NCBI RefSeq assembly: GCF_042767895.1 | Contig: NC_091578.1 | Span: 5,429,821-5,444,820, forward strand | Source: Penaeus vannamei | Lineage: Eukaryota > Arthropoda > Malacostraca > Decapoda > Penaeidae | Reading direction: 5' to 3' | DNA length: 15,000 bases | Notes under the pieces: generated by a model | Seen by the model: only the letters and a program-made list of their open reading frames with translations | What the model was told of the DNA's origin: nothing | Database searches by the model: none | Position numbers and translations under genes: made by a program | In this document: in pieces, positions 1-9,100 of the stretch | How positions within the stretch are numbered: position 1 is the stretch's first letter | Layout: every line of letters begins with the position of its first letter

Positions 1-520
1 CTTTCTTTGTAATCTCTTCGTCTCCTTTCTTCGTATCCTCTTCGGCCCTTCTCTGTACCCTCTTCGTCTCCTTTCTTCGTATCCTCTTCGTCTCCTTTCT
101 TCGTACCCTCTTCGTCTCCTTTCTTCGTATCCTCTTCGTCTCCTTTCTTCGTATCCTCTTCGGCCCTTCTCTGCACCCTCTTCGTCTCCTTTCTTCGTAC
201 CCTCTTCGTCTCCTTTCTTCGTATCCTCTTCGTCTCCTTTCTTCGTACCCTCTTCGTCTCCTTTCTTCGTACCCTCTTCGTCTCCTTTCTTCGTACCTTC
301 TTCGTCTCCTTTCTTCGTACCCGCTTCGTCTCCTTTCTTCGTACTCTCTTCGTCTCCTTTCTTCATACCTTCTTCGTCTCCTTTCTTCGTACCCACTTCG
401 TCTCCTTTCTTCGTACCCTCTTTGTCTCCTTTCTTCGTACCCTCTTCGCCTCCTTTCTTCGTACCCTCTTCGTCTCCTTTCTTCGTACCCTCTTCGTCTC
501 CTTCTTCGTACCCTCTTCCT
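1..520. repeat. 24-bp minisatellite, C/T-rich on + strand
   Basis: About 21 head-to-tail copies of a 24-bp unit (core CTCTTCGTCTCCTTTCTTCG followed by TAYC) start near position 1 and may begin left of the window. The TTCG anchor falls at 17, 41, 63, 87, 111, 135, 159, 181 and then every 24 bp to 493. Two units are 22 bp long and carry GGCCC in place of GTCTCC (anchors 41 and 159, 118 bp apart). The last unit, starting at the 493 anchor, is 23 bp. Read on the minus strand, 24 bp gives an 8-residue basic repeat (ETKRVRRK-like) that is open at 363-578. A CGA-to-TGA change near 363 closes it, and the 22-bp units shift the frame further left. I therefore treat it as a minisatellite rather than an exon. 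A broken or intron-interrupted basic-repeat coding segment is the less likely alternative. Confidence 0.9.
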
Positions 521-700
521 CTCTGGTCTTGATGATGTGGAATATTATATCTTCCAAGACTTGTTTTTTTATGTTCATTTTCTTTTATTTTATTTTATTT
601 TTATATTTATTTTCGTCTCATAAGCAGAAGGGGAAAGATGATAGAGGAAGTTCAGACGAAAGAAAATGATGAACATAGGTAAGAGGGCGGAAAAAAGGAA
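521..700. other. AT-rich spacer between two minisatellites
   Basis: This unique stretch includes a short (TTTTA)-like run near 583-606 and AT-rich sequence around 540-600, then grades into purine-rich DNA after about 640. No open frame, RNA gene or promoter is supported. The C/T strand bias of the left minisatellite ends here, and the G/A bias of the next tract begins. Confidence 0.6.
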
Positions 701-739
701 GATGAGAGAGAGAGAGAGAGATAGAAAGAGAGAGAGAGG

Positions 740-771
<32 letters not shown>

Positions 772-952
772 CAAATAGCGAGAGAAAGAGAGAGAAACAA
801 ATAGCGTGAGAGAGAGAGAGAAACAAATAGCGAGAGACAGAGAGAGAAACAAATAGCGAGAGACAGAAAGAGAAACAAATAGCGAGAGACAAAGAGAGAA
901 ACAAATAGCGAGAGACATAGAGAGAAACAAATAGCGAGAGAGAGAGATAAGA
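701..952. repeat. GA-rich tract with a 26-bp minisatellite (7 copies at 769-950)
   Basis: An imperfect (GA)n run at about 701-768 leads into seven copies of a 26-bp unit with the core AAACAAATAGCGAGAGA. The core starts at 769 (variant AGACAAATAGCG), 795, 821, 847, 873, 899 and 925, spaced exactly 26 bp. Units differ by substitutions in the GA part (GACAGAG, GACAAAG, GACATAG, GTGAGAG). Three overlapping minus-strand frames rich in Ser, Leu and Phe are by-products of the GA composition and the 26-bp period, so no gene is called. The unit looks like a point-mutated (GA)n tract that later expanded as a longer unit (inference). Confidence 0.88.
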
Positions 953-1466
953 AGAAATGCCCCTTTTCATTATCATAGAGTAATGCAGTGATAGTCCCTG
1001 GTGAGACAACAAATTTTCTTATTCTTTTATTACAATTTGTATGTTACAGGGGTATGTGAAATTGATAGTAAATACAAAGCAATTTTCGTAATAACTGCAA
1101 TAATCCCGGAATTAAATAACAGAATAACGGTTATTGTATATCATAAAGATGAGAAGAGTGATAACGATGAGGTTTGTCATAACACTATTGGTCAATTGCA
1201 ATATCGAAAATTTGGAGTGATGCAATAAGCTATAATAATTGCATATCAATTAAAATTCGAAAAACACAAATGCGTTTCGAGGTAAATGATAATTCCTGTG
1301 ATCAGTATTAATTACGTCTTTATTTTTACTCATGAAAAGGGAGGGAGAATACTAGTTACAAAGTCATGTAATAACTTCTTTAAAATGGTTGTTGCTTTGT
1401 CATCATCGCCATCGGGCACGCACGCAGACACAAGACAAAAATAAGGACACATCTTTATAAAAAGAA

Positions 1467-1470
<4 letters not shown>
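953..1470. other. Unique AT-rich DNA, no gene recognised
   Basis: About 500 bp of non-repetitive AT-rich sequence. A 75-codon + frame at 1001-1228 begins with GTG and has no usable in-frame ATG. Its translation carries no motif I recognise, so it is not called in what appears to be eukaryotic nuclear DNA. A short run of CGCAYGC-like sequence near 1416-1428 precedes the (AG)n tract. I see no tRNA-like fold, transposon terminus or recognisable promoter. Confidence 0.55.

Positions 1471-1548
<78 letters not shown>
1471..1548. repeat. (AG)39 microsatellite
   Basis: Seventy-eight bases of uninterrupted AG dinucleotide. The tract is preceded by AAAGAATAAA and followed by ACGCTACAAAAC. Uninterrupted tracts this long usually vary in length between individuals and can slip in sequencing, so the copy number here may be only approximate. 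Confidence 0.97.
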
Positions 1549-1550
<2 letters not shown>

Positions 1551-1597
1551 GCTACAAAACTATTGCACATCTAGACACGTACACAGATACTCGATCA

Positions 1598-1950
1598 AAT
1601 ACACACGCACACGCACACACACACACACACACAAACACAAGCAAACACACACACACAAACACGAACACAAAGACACACAAACACAAACACTCACACACAC
1701 ACACAAACACACACTCACAAACACACACACACAAACACGAAACAAAAACATCAAACACGCACAACAAATCACACAGACACACCCGAGGCAGCGAACGCAC
1801 ACAGAAACACACACACAAATACAAACACAAACACACACACAAACAAACACACACACACAAACACAAACACACACAAACACCAAACAAAAACACCAAACTC
1901 GCACAAAAAAATCACACAGACACACCCGAGGCAGCGAACGCACACACACG
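1598..1950. repeat. (AC)-rich compound repeat with ~143-bp internal duplication
   Basis: Imperfect (AC)n and ACAA-interrupted sequence. Inside it a non-simple segment occurs twice: AAACAAAAACAYC starts at 1740 and 1882, and ATCACACAGACACACCCGAG starts at 1768 and 1911. In both copies the latter runs into GCAGCGAACGCACAC. The offset is 142-143 bp, so the block is a tandem duplication of a compound unit rather than pure slippage. Minus-strand frames rich in Cys and Val over 1552-2077 follow from the GTGT composition and are not called as genes. Confidence 0.88.
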
Positions 1951-2089
1951 CGCGCCGATTCGGACCCACGGCGGCTAAAATACCTTCGCTTAATCGGCGC
2001 CCGAAGACGAAGCCGTCGCCAGGCCAATTATCTCCGTCCTGCACCCTGCTCTTGCGTCCGTAATGTCCGGATAGCATGACTCTACCGGT
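1951..2089. other. Short unique GC-rich island
   Basis: About 140 bp of non-repetitive sequence, richer in G+C and CpG than anything around it, lies between the (AC) block and the polypyrimidine tract. It contains CGGCGGC, a GCGCGCC at the (AC) junction, and a TCCGTCCTGCACCC segment. It could be a fragment of a dispersed element or former exon, but I recognise no family. An ATG at 2076 opens a + frame that runs into the C/T tract. That frame exists because pyrimidine-only codons contain no stops. Confidence 0.45.
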
Positions 2090-3045
2090 TTATTGTGTCT
2101 CTTGCCTCTCCTCTCCTCCGTGTCTATACGTGATTTTGAGCTCTCTGTTCTCTCGTCTCTTGTCTCTTCTATCTACCCTTTTTCACTCTCTATCTCTATT
2201 TTTTCACTCCATCTCTTCTCTCTCGTCTCTTCTATCTACCCCTTTTCACTCTCTATCTCTATCTCTTCGTTTTTTCACTCCATTTCTTCTCTCTCGTCTC
2301 TCTTATCTTCCCGTGTTTTCACTCTCTATCTCTCCTCTCTTGCCTCTCCTATCTACCCATTTTTCCCTCTCTCTCTCATCCCTCCTCCCCTTTCTCTCTC
2401 TTCCCGTTTTTTTTTTCTCTCTCTCCTCTCTCGTCTCTCCTATCTACCCGTGTTTTCACTCTCTATCTCTCATCTCTCGGCTCCCCTGTCTACCTATTTT
2501 TTTTTTCTTTTTTTTTTTATTTACTCTCTCTCATCTCTCGTCTCCTTCCTCTCTCTTCCCGTTCATTCTGTTTCTTTATAATTTCGTTTCGCTTCCTATT
2601 CCCTTCCCCGTCTCCACTCTGCTCCTATTCCATTATTTTGCTTTCCCTCTTTCCATTCTATTTCGTCCTCTTCCCGTCTCCCTATTCATTTTTCTGTACC
2701 TTTTCCCATATCCTTCTCTATGTGTCTCTTTTTTGTTTTGTTTCCTCTCCCTCTCCATATGTTTACATGGGGCTCTTCCCTCTCCTTGTCACTTTTCTCT
2801 CTACTCACCCCTCTCTCCCTCTTCCACTATCCATCTCTTTCTCCCTTTCCCTTTATATCTTTCCTCTAGTCTCCTCTCGCTTATTCTCTCTTTTTCCCCA
2901 CTCACATTCCTCTTCTCCTTCCCTATCTCTCCCTCTAACTGTCCTGTCCGTGTCCTCTTCTCCATCTTCTTCTCTTCTCTCTTTTTTCTCTCTCCCCCTT
3001 CCTCTTCTTTCCTTTTTTCCCTCTTCTTCACGAGAAAGTCTTTAA
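2090..3045. repeat. Long polypyrimidine (C/T) tract with degenerate sub-repeat
   Basis: About 955 bp of strongly C/T-biased + strand sequence. The first 400 bp carry a recurring module, ATCTACCC followed by TTTTCACTCTCTATCTCT, with ATCTACCC-like anchors near 2171, 2234, 2305, 2351, 2442 and 2489. Two spacings are about 46 bp and one is about 91, suggesting an eroded ~46-bp minisatellite. Homopolymer T runs occur near 2407-2416 and 2498-2519. Later sequence (2580-3045) keeps the bias but looks unstructured. A 326-codon + frame (2076-3056) of Ser, Leu, Phe and Pro codons is a composition artefact. Mirror-symmetric C/T tracts of this kind can adopt triplex (H-DNA) structure (known for the class, not shown here). 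Confidence 0.85.
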
Positions 3046-3215
3046 ACATCTCTTAACATTATTATTATCATAATTGTGATATTTACACCCACTTTATTCT
3101 ATCTTAGTTTTATTACTAATTTTTAGAATTGTTAATATCACCATTATGTTTTGTCATTATTTTTGTCATTCATATATCTATCATTATCGCTGCCATTATC
3201 GTATCTTTACAAAAA
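3046..3215. other. AT-rich spacer with ATTATTATCATAATT-type filler
   Basis: About 170 bp of AT-rich sequence with repeated ATTAT and TCATTAT words. No open frame with an ATG start or RNA gene is supported. It separates the C/T tract from the following purine tract, so strand bias flips across it. The style resembles intergenic filler in decapod crustacean genomes (impression, not proof). Confidence 0.6.
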
Positions 3216-3490
3216 GAATCAAAAGTAAAAAAAAATAAGAAAAAAGAAAGAAAAAGGAAAGAGAAAGAAAGAAAAATAAAAAAGAAAAAGAAAGAAAGAA
3301 AAAGAAAAAGAAAGAAAGAAAAAGAAAAAAGAAAGAAAGAAAGAAAAATAAAAATAAGGAAAGAAAGAAAAAGGAAAAAGAAAAAAAAAGAAAAAGAAAA
3401 AAAGAAAGAAAAAGAAAGAAAAATAAATAAAAAATAAATAAAGAAAGAAAAATAAAAATAAAGAAAGAAAAAGAAAAAGAAAAGAAAAAA
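3216..3490. repeat. (GAAA)/(GAAAAA)-rich polypurine tract
   Basis: About 275 bp almost entirely of A and G on the + strand. It is built from GAAA, GAAAGAAA and AAAAAG words interrupted by rare T (AAATAAA). Lys/Arg/Glu-rich + frames and Phe/Leu/Ser-rich minus frames covering it (3129-3437, 3170-3622, 3196-3795) are low-complexity artefacts. At least the 3129 frame begins with TTG rather than ATG. Confidence 0.93.
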
Positions 3491-3866
3491 AACAGCTCTC
3501 CAGGTCGCAGAAGATACCATCCGTGAGGCACTGGTACATCCGCGCAGTCGGAACATGCGACAGAACTCGAAGAAAATGAAGCGGAACTGACGGAAGGAAG
3601 TCTTAAACATCCTCCGGAGCAATGGAGATTTGGTGGTATGTCCTCTCGAGATTTACCTTCGATTAAATCTCGCTGCCGTAGAGGTGTGGCGTGGAGGATT
3701 AGATTTGGATTAGATCTGCGGGAGCGGGTGTCTTTCCTGGTGTTGTGGCGAGACTGAGATTGAGCTGTCGGTGCCATACGGTGTTCAGATGCCACTTTTC
3801 TTCTTCATTGGGTGTTGGGGCGAAGACTAGCTACTGGATGAAGGTCGGGGAATTCCGGCTGAGGGG
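3491..3866. other. Unique left flank of the satellite array
   Basis: About 375 bp of mixed-composition, non-repetitive sequence abutting the array. The + frame beginning at 3495 is open for 31 codons to a TGA, then about 49 codons to TAG (3735-3737), then about 36 codons to another TAG just before the array. Codon content looks less skewed than in the repeats, but three stops and no start or splice context preclude a gene call. It could be degraded exon or element sequence. Minor structure is visible: a 9-bp direct repeat GGATTAGAT at 3696 and 3707, and the hairpin listed separately. Confidence 0.5.
3647..3672. other. Small perfect inverted repeat (8-bp arms, 10-bp loop)
   Basis: CGAGATTT at 3647-3654 is matched by AAATCTCG at 3665-3672. 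No T run follows and no neighbouring gene gives it a role. Eight-bp perfect arms can occur by chance in a region this size, so this records structure only. Confidence 0.4.
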
Positions 3867-5294
3867 CATCTGTTCGAATGCCTTCTCTGCAGTCTAGTTA
3901 CATCTGTTCGAATGCCTTCTCTGCAGTCTGGTTACATCTGTTCGAATGCCTTCTCTGCAGTCTGGTTACATCTGTTCGAATGGCTTCTCTGCAGTCTGGT
4001 TACATCTGTTCGAATGCCTTCTCTGCAGTCTAGTTACATCTGTTCGAATGCCTTCTCTGCAGTCTGGTTACATCTGTTCGAATGCCTTCTCTGCAGTCTA
4101 GTTACATCTGTTCGAATGCCTTCTCTGCAGTCTGGTTACATCTGTTCGAATGCCTTCTCTGCAGTCTGGTTACATCTGTTCGAATGCCTTCTCTGCAGTC
4201 TGGTTACATCTGTTCGAATGCCTTCTCTGCAGTCGAGTTACATCTGTTCGAATGCCTTCTCAGCAGTCTGGTTACATCTGTTCGAATGCCTTCTCTGCAG
4301 TCTGGTTACATCTGTTCGAATGCCTTCTCTGCAGTCGAGTTACATCTGTTCGAATGCCTTCTCTGCAGTCGAGTTACATCTGTTCGAATGCCTTCTCTGC
4401 AGTCGAGTTACATCTGTTCGAATGCCTTCTCTGCAGTCGAGTTACATCTGTTCGAATGCCTTCTCTGCAGTCTGGTTACATCTGTTCGAATGCCTTCTCT
4501 GCAGTCGAGTTACATCTGTTCGAATGCCTTCTCTGCAGTCGAGTTACATCTGTTCGAATGCCTTCTCTGCAGTCTGGTTACATCTGTTCGAATGCCTTCT
4601 CTGCAGTCTAGTTACATCTGTTCGAATGCCTTCTCTGCAGTCTGGTTACATCTGTTCGAATGCCTTCTCTGCAGTCTGGTTACATCTGTTCGAATGGCTT
4701 CTCTGCAGTCTGGTTACATCTGTTCGAATGCCTTCTCTGCAGTCTAGTTACATCTGTTCGAATGCCTTCTCTGCAGTCTGGTTACATCTGTTCGAATGCC
4801 TTCTCTGCAGTCTAGTTACATCTGTTCGAATGCCTTCTCTGCAGTCTGGTTACATCTGTTCGAATGCCTTCTCTGCAGTCTGGTTACATCTGTTCGAATG
4901 CCTTCTCTGCAGTCTGGTTACATCTGTTCGAATGCCTTCTCTGCAGTCGAGTTACATCTGTTCGAATGCCTTCTCAGCAGTCTGGTTACATCTGTTCGAA
5001 TGCCTTCTCTGCAGTCTGGTTACATCTGTTCGAATGCCTTCTCTGCAGTCGAGTTACATCTGTTCGAATGCCTTCTCTGCAGTCGAGTTACATCTGTTCG
5101 AATGCCTTCTCTGCAGTCGAGTTACATCTGTTCGAATGCCTTCTCTGCAGTCGAGTTACATCTGTTCGAATGCCTTCTCTGCAGTCGAGTTACATCTGTT
5201 CGAATGCCTTCTCTGCAGTCTGGTTACATCTGTTCGAATGCCTTCTCTGCAGTCTGGTTACATCTGTTCGAATGCCTTCTCTGCAGTCTGGTTA
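3867..5294 (+). repeat. Higher-order repeat: 21-monomer (714 bp) tandem duplication
   Basis: The first 21 monomers (3867-4580) are repeated by the next 21 (4581-5294). Shared rare markers confirm this: the ATGGC variant (position 15 C to G) at ATG 3980 and 4694, and CAGCAG at 4261 and 4975, each exactly 714 bp apart. The order of position 29-30 types is the same for the first 17 monomers and the last one. Three monomers (ATG 4456, 4490, 4524 versus 5170, 5204, 5238) differ at both sites. By hand count this is six differences in 714 bp. The duplication begins at the array's left boundary. Confidence 0.9.
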
Positions 5295-6178
5295 CATCTG
5301 TTCGAATGCCTTCTCTGCAGTCTAGTTACATCTGTTCGAATGCCTTCTCTGCAGTCGGGTTACATCTGTTCGAATGCCTTCTCTGCAGTCTAGTTACATC
5401 TGTTCGAATGCCTTCTCTGCAGTCTGGTTACATCTGTTCGAATGCCTTCTCTGCAGTCTAGTTACATCTGTTCGAATGCCTTCTCTGCAGTCTGGTTACA
5501 TCTGTTCGAATGCCTTCTCTGCAGTCGGGTTACATCTGTTCGAATGCCTTCTCTGCAGTCTGGTTACATCTGTTCGAATGCCTTCTCTGCAGTCTGGTTA
5601 CATCTGTTCGAATGCCTTCTCTGCAGTCTGGTTACATCTGTTCGAATGCCTTCTCTGCAGTCGAGTTACATCTGTTCGAATGCCTTCTCTGCAGTCGGGT
5701 TACATCTGTTCGAATGCCTTCTCTGCAGTCTAGTTACATCTGTTCGAATGCCTTCTCTGCAGTCTGGTTACATCTGTTCGAATGCCTTCTCTGCTGTCTA
5801 GTTACATCTGTTCGAATGCCTTTTCTGCAGTCTAGTTACATCTGTTCGAATGCCTTCTCTGCAGTCGGGTTACATCTGTTCGAATGCCTTCTCAGCAGTC
5901 TGGTTACATCTGTTCGAATGCCTTCTCTGCAGTCTGGTTACATCTGTTCGAATGCCTTCTCTGCAGTCGGGTTACATCTGTTCGAATGCCTTCTCTGCAG
6001 TCGGGTTACATCTGTTCGAATGCCTTCTCTGCAGTCTGGTTACATCTGTTCGAATGCCTTCTCTGCAGTCGAGTTACATCTGTTCGAATGCCTTCTCTGC
6101 AGTCTGGTTACATCTGTTCGAATGCCTTCTCTGCAGTCGAGTTACATCTGTTCGAATGCCTTCTCTGCAGTCTAGTTA
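3867..6178 (+). repeat. Array zone A: TCTAG-bearing monomers
   Basis: Thirteen monomers of the TCTAG type lie here (ATG at 3878, 4014, 4082, 4592, 4728, 4796, 5306, 5374, 5442, 5714, 5782, 5816, 6156), mixed with TCTGG and TCGAG. TCGGG first appears at 5340. TTTGAA and ATGCAG variants are absent. TCTAG places a TAG stop in one of three forward phases. Confidence 0.85.
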
Positions 6179-9100
6179 CATCTGTTCGAATGCCTTCTCT
6201 GCAGTCGGGTTACATCTGTTCGAATGCCTTCTCTGCAGTCGGGTTACATCTGTTCGAATGCCTTCTCTGCAGTCGGGTTACATCTGTTCGAATGCCTTCT
6301 CTGCAGTCTGGTTACATCTGTTCGAATGCCTTCTCTGCAGTCGGGTTACATCTGTTCGAATGCCTTCTCTGCAGTCTGGTTACATCTGTTCGAATGCCTT
6401 CTCTGCAGTCGAGTTACATCTGTTCGAATGCCTTCTCTGCAGTCTGGTTACATCTGTTCGAATGCCTTCTCTGCAGTCTGGTTACATCTGTTCGAATGCC
6501 TTCTCTGCAGTCGGGTTACATCTGTTCGAATGCCTTCTCTGCAGTCGAGTTACATCTGTTTGAATGCCTTCTCTGCAGTCTGGTTACATCTGTTCGAATG
6601 CCTTCTCTGCAGTCTGGTTACATCTGTTCGAATGCCTTCTCAGCAGTCTGGTTACATCTGTTCGAATGCCTTCTCTGCAGTCGGGTTACATCTGTTCGAA
6701 TGCCTTCTCTGCAGTCGGGTTACATCTGTTCGAATGCCTTCTCTGCAGTCGGGTTACATCTGTTCGAATGCCTTCTCTGCAGTCGGGTTACATCTGTTCG
6801 AATGCCTTCTCTGCAGTCGGGTTACATCTGTTCGAATGCCTTCTCTGCAGTCTGGTTACATCTGTTCGAATGCCTTCTCTGCAGTCGAGTTACATCTGTT
6901 CGAATGCCTTCTCTGCAGTCTGGTTACATCTGTTCGAATGCCTTCTCTGCAGTCTGGTTACATCTGTTCGAATGCCTTCTCTGCAGTCGAGTTACATCTG
7001 TTTGAATGCCTTCTCTGCAGTCTGGTTACATCTGTTCGAATGCCTTCTCTGCAGTCGGGTTACATCTGTTCGAATGCCTTCTCAGCAGTCTGGTTACATC
7101 TGTTCGAATGCCTTCTCTGCAGTCGGGTTACATCTGTTCGAATGCCTTCTCTGCAGTCGGGTTACATCTGTTCGAATGCCTTCTCTGCAGTCGGGTTACA
7201 TCTGTTCGAATGCCTTCTCTGCAGTCGGGTTACATCTGTTCGAATGCCTTCTCTGCAGTCGGGTTACATCTGTTCGAATGCCTTCTCTGCAGTCGAGTTA
7301 CATCTGTTTGAATGCCTTCTCTGCAGTCTGGTTACATCTGTTCGAATGCCTTCTCTGCAGTCGGGTTACATCTGTTCGAATGCCTTCTCTGCAGTCGAGT
7401 TACATCTGTTTGAATGCCTTCTCTGCAGTCGAGTTACATCTGTTTGAATGCCTTCTCTGCAGTCTGGTTACATCTGTTCGAATGCCTTCTCTGCAGTCGG
7501 GTTACATCTGTTCGAATGCCTTCTCAGCAGTCTGGTTACATCTGTTCGAATGCCTTCTCTGCAGTCGGGTTACATCTGTTCGAATGCCTTCTCTGCAGTC
7601 GGGTTACATCTGTTCGAATGCCTTCTCTGCAGTCGAGTTACATCTGTTTGAATGCCTTCTCTGCAGTCGGGTTACATCTGTTTGAATGCCTTCTCTGCAG
7701 TCTGGTTACATCTGTTCGAATGCCTTCTCTGCAGTCGGGTTACATCTGTTCGAATGCCTTCTCAGCAGTCTGGTTACATCTGTTCGAATGCCTTCTCTGC
7801 AGTCGGGTTACATCTGTTCGAATGCCTTCTCTGCAGTCGGGTTACATCTGTTCGAATGCCTTCTCTGCAGTCTGGTTACATCTGTTCGAATGCCTTCTCT
7901 GCAGTCGAGTTACATCTGTTTGAATGCCTTCTCTGCAGTCTGGTTACATCTGTTCGAATGCCTTCTCTGCAGTCTGGTTACATCTGTTCGAATGCCTTCT
8001 CTGCAGTCGAGTTACATCTGTTTGAATGCCTTCTCTGCAGTCTGGTTACATCTGTTCGAATGCCTTCTCTGCAGTCGGGTTACATCTGTTCGAATGCCTT
8101 CTCTGCAGTCGGGTTACATCTGTTCGAATGCCTTCTCTGCAGTCGAGTTACATCTGTTTGAATGCCTTCTCTGCAGTCGAGTTACATCTGTTTGAATGCC
8201 TTCTATGCAGTCTGGTTACATCTGTTCGAATGCCTTCTCTGCAGTCGAGTTACATCTGTTTGAATGCCTTCTCTGCAGTCGAGTTACATCTGTTCGAATG
8301 CCTTCTCTGCAGTCGGGTTACATCTGTTCGAATGCCTTCTCTGCAGTCGAGTTACATCTGTTTGAATGCCTTCTCTGCAGTCGAGTTACATCTGTTTGAA
8401 TGCCTTCTCTGCAGTCGAGTTACATCTGTTCGAATGCCTTCTATGCAGTCTGGTTACATCTGTTCGAATGCCTTCTCTGCAGTCGGGTTACATCTGTTCG
8501 AATGCCTTCTCAGCAGTCTGGTTACATCTGTTCGAATGCCTTCTCTGCAGTCGGGTTACATCTGTTCGAATGCCTTCTCTGCAGTCGGGTTACATCTGTT
8601 CGAATGCCTTCTCTGCAGTCGAGTTACATCTGTTTGAATGCCTTCTCTGCAGTCGAGTTACATCTGTTTGAATGCCTTCTCTGCAGTCTGGTTACATCTG
8701 TTCGAATGCCTTCTCTGCAGTCGAGTTACATCTGTTTGAATGCCTTCTCTGCAGTCTGGTTACATCTGTTCGAATGCCTTCTCTGCAGTCGAGTTACATC
8801 TGTTTGAATGCCTTCTCTGCAGTCGGGTTACATCTGTTCGAATGCCTTCTCTGCAGTCGGGTTACATCTGTTCGAATGCCTTCTCTGCAGTCGGGTTACA
8901 TCTGTTCGAATGCCTTCTCTGCAGTCGGGTTACATCTGTTCGAATGCCTTCTCTGCAGTCGAGTTACATCTGTTCGAATGCCTTCTCTGCAGTCTGGTTA
9001 CATCTGTTCGAATGCCTTCTCTGCAGTCGAGTTACATCTGTTCGAATGCCTTCTCTGCAGTCTGGTTACATCTGTTCGAATGCCTTCTCTGCAGTCTGGT

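Noticed and set aside
363..578. Minus-strand basic repeat frame of 71 codons
   Set aside because: It is a by-product of the 24-bp minisatellite, closed by TGA near 363 and frame-shifted by 22-bp units further left.
590..1012. Minus-strand Ser/Leu/Phe-rich frames
   Set aside because: They are three overlapping phases of the same GA-rich and 26-bp repeat DNA.
1001..1228. 75-codon + frame in the unique AT-rich stretch
   Set aside because: It begins with GTG, has no usable in-frame ATG and shows no recognisable motif, so it is not credible as a eukaryotic gene.
1552..2077. Minus-strand Cys/Val-rich frames
   Set aside because: They are translations of (GT)n, overlapping in all phases.
1951..2089. 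Possible retrotransposon or exon fragment
   Set aside because: Composition is suggestive, but about 140 bp without a recognisable domain or terminus cannot support a family assignment.
2076..3056. 326-codon + frame with an ATG start
   Set aside because: It lies almost wholly in a C/T tract where stop codons cannot form from pyrimidines. The Ser/Leu/Phe/Pro content is compositional, not a membrane protein signal.
3129..3795. Lys-rich + and Phe-rich minus frames
   Set aside because: They are low-complexity translations of the (GAAA)n tract, and the + frame lacks an ATG. The minus frame at 3196-3795 extends into unique DNA but shows no motif.
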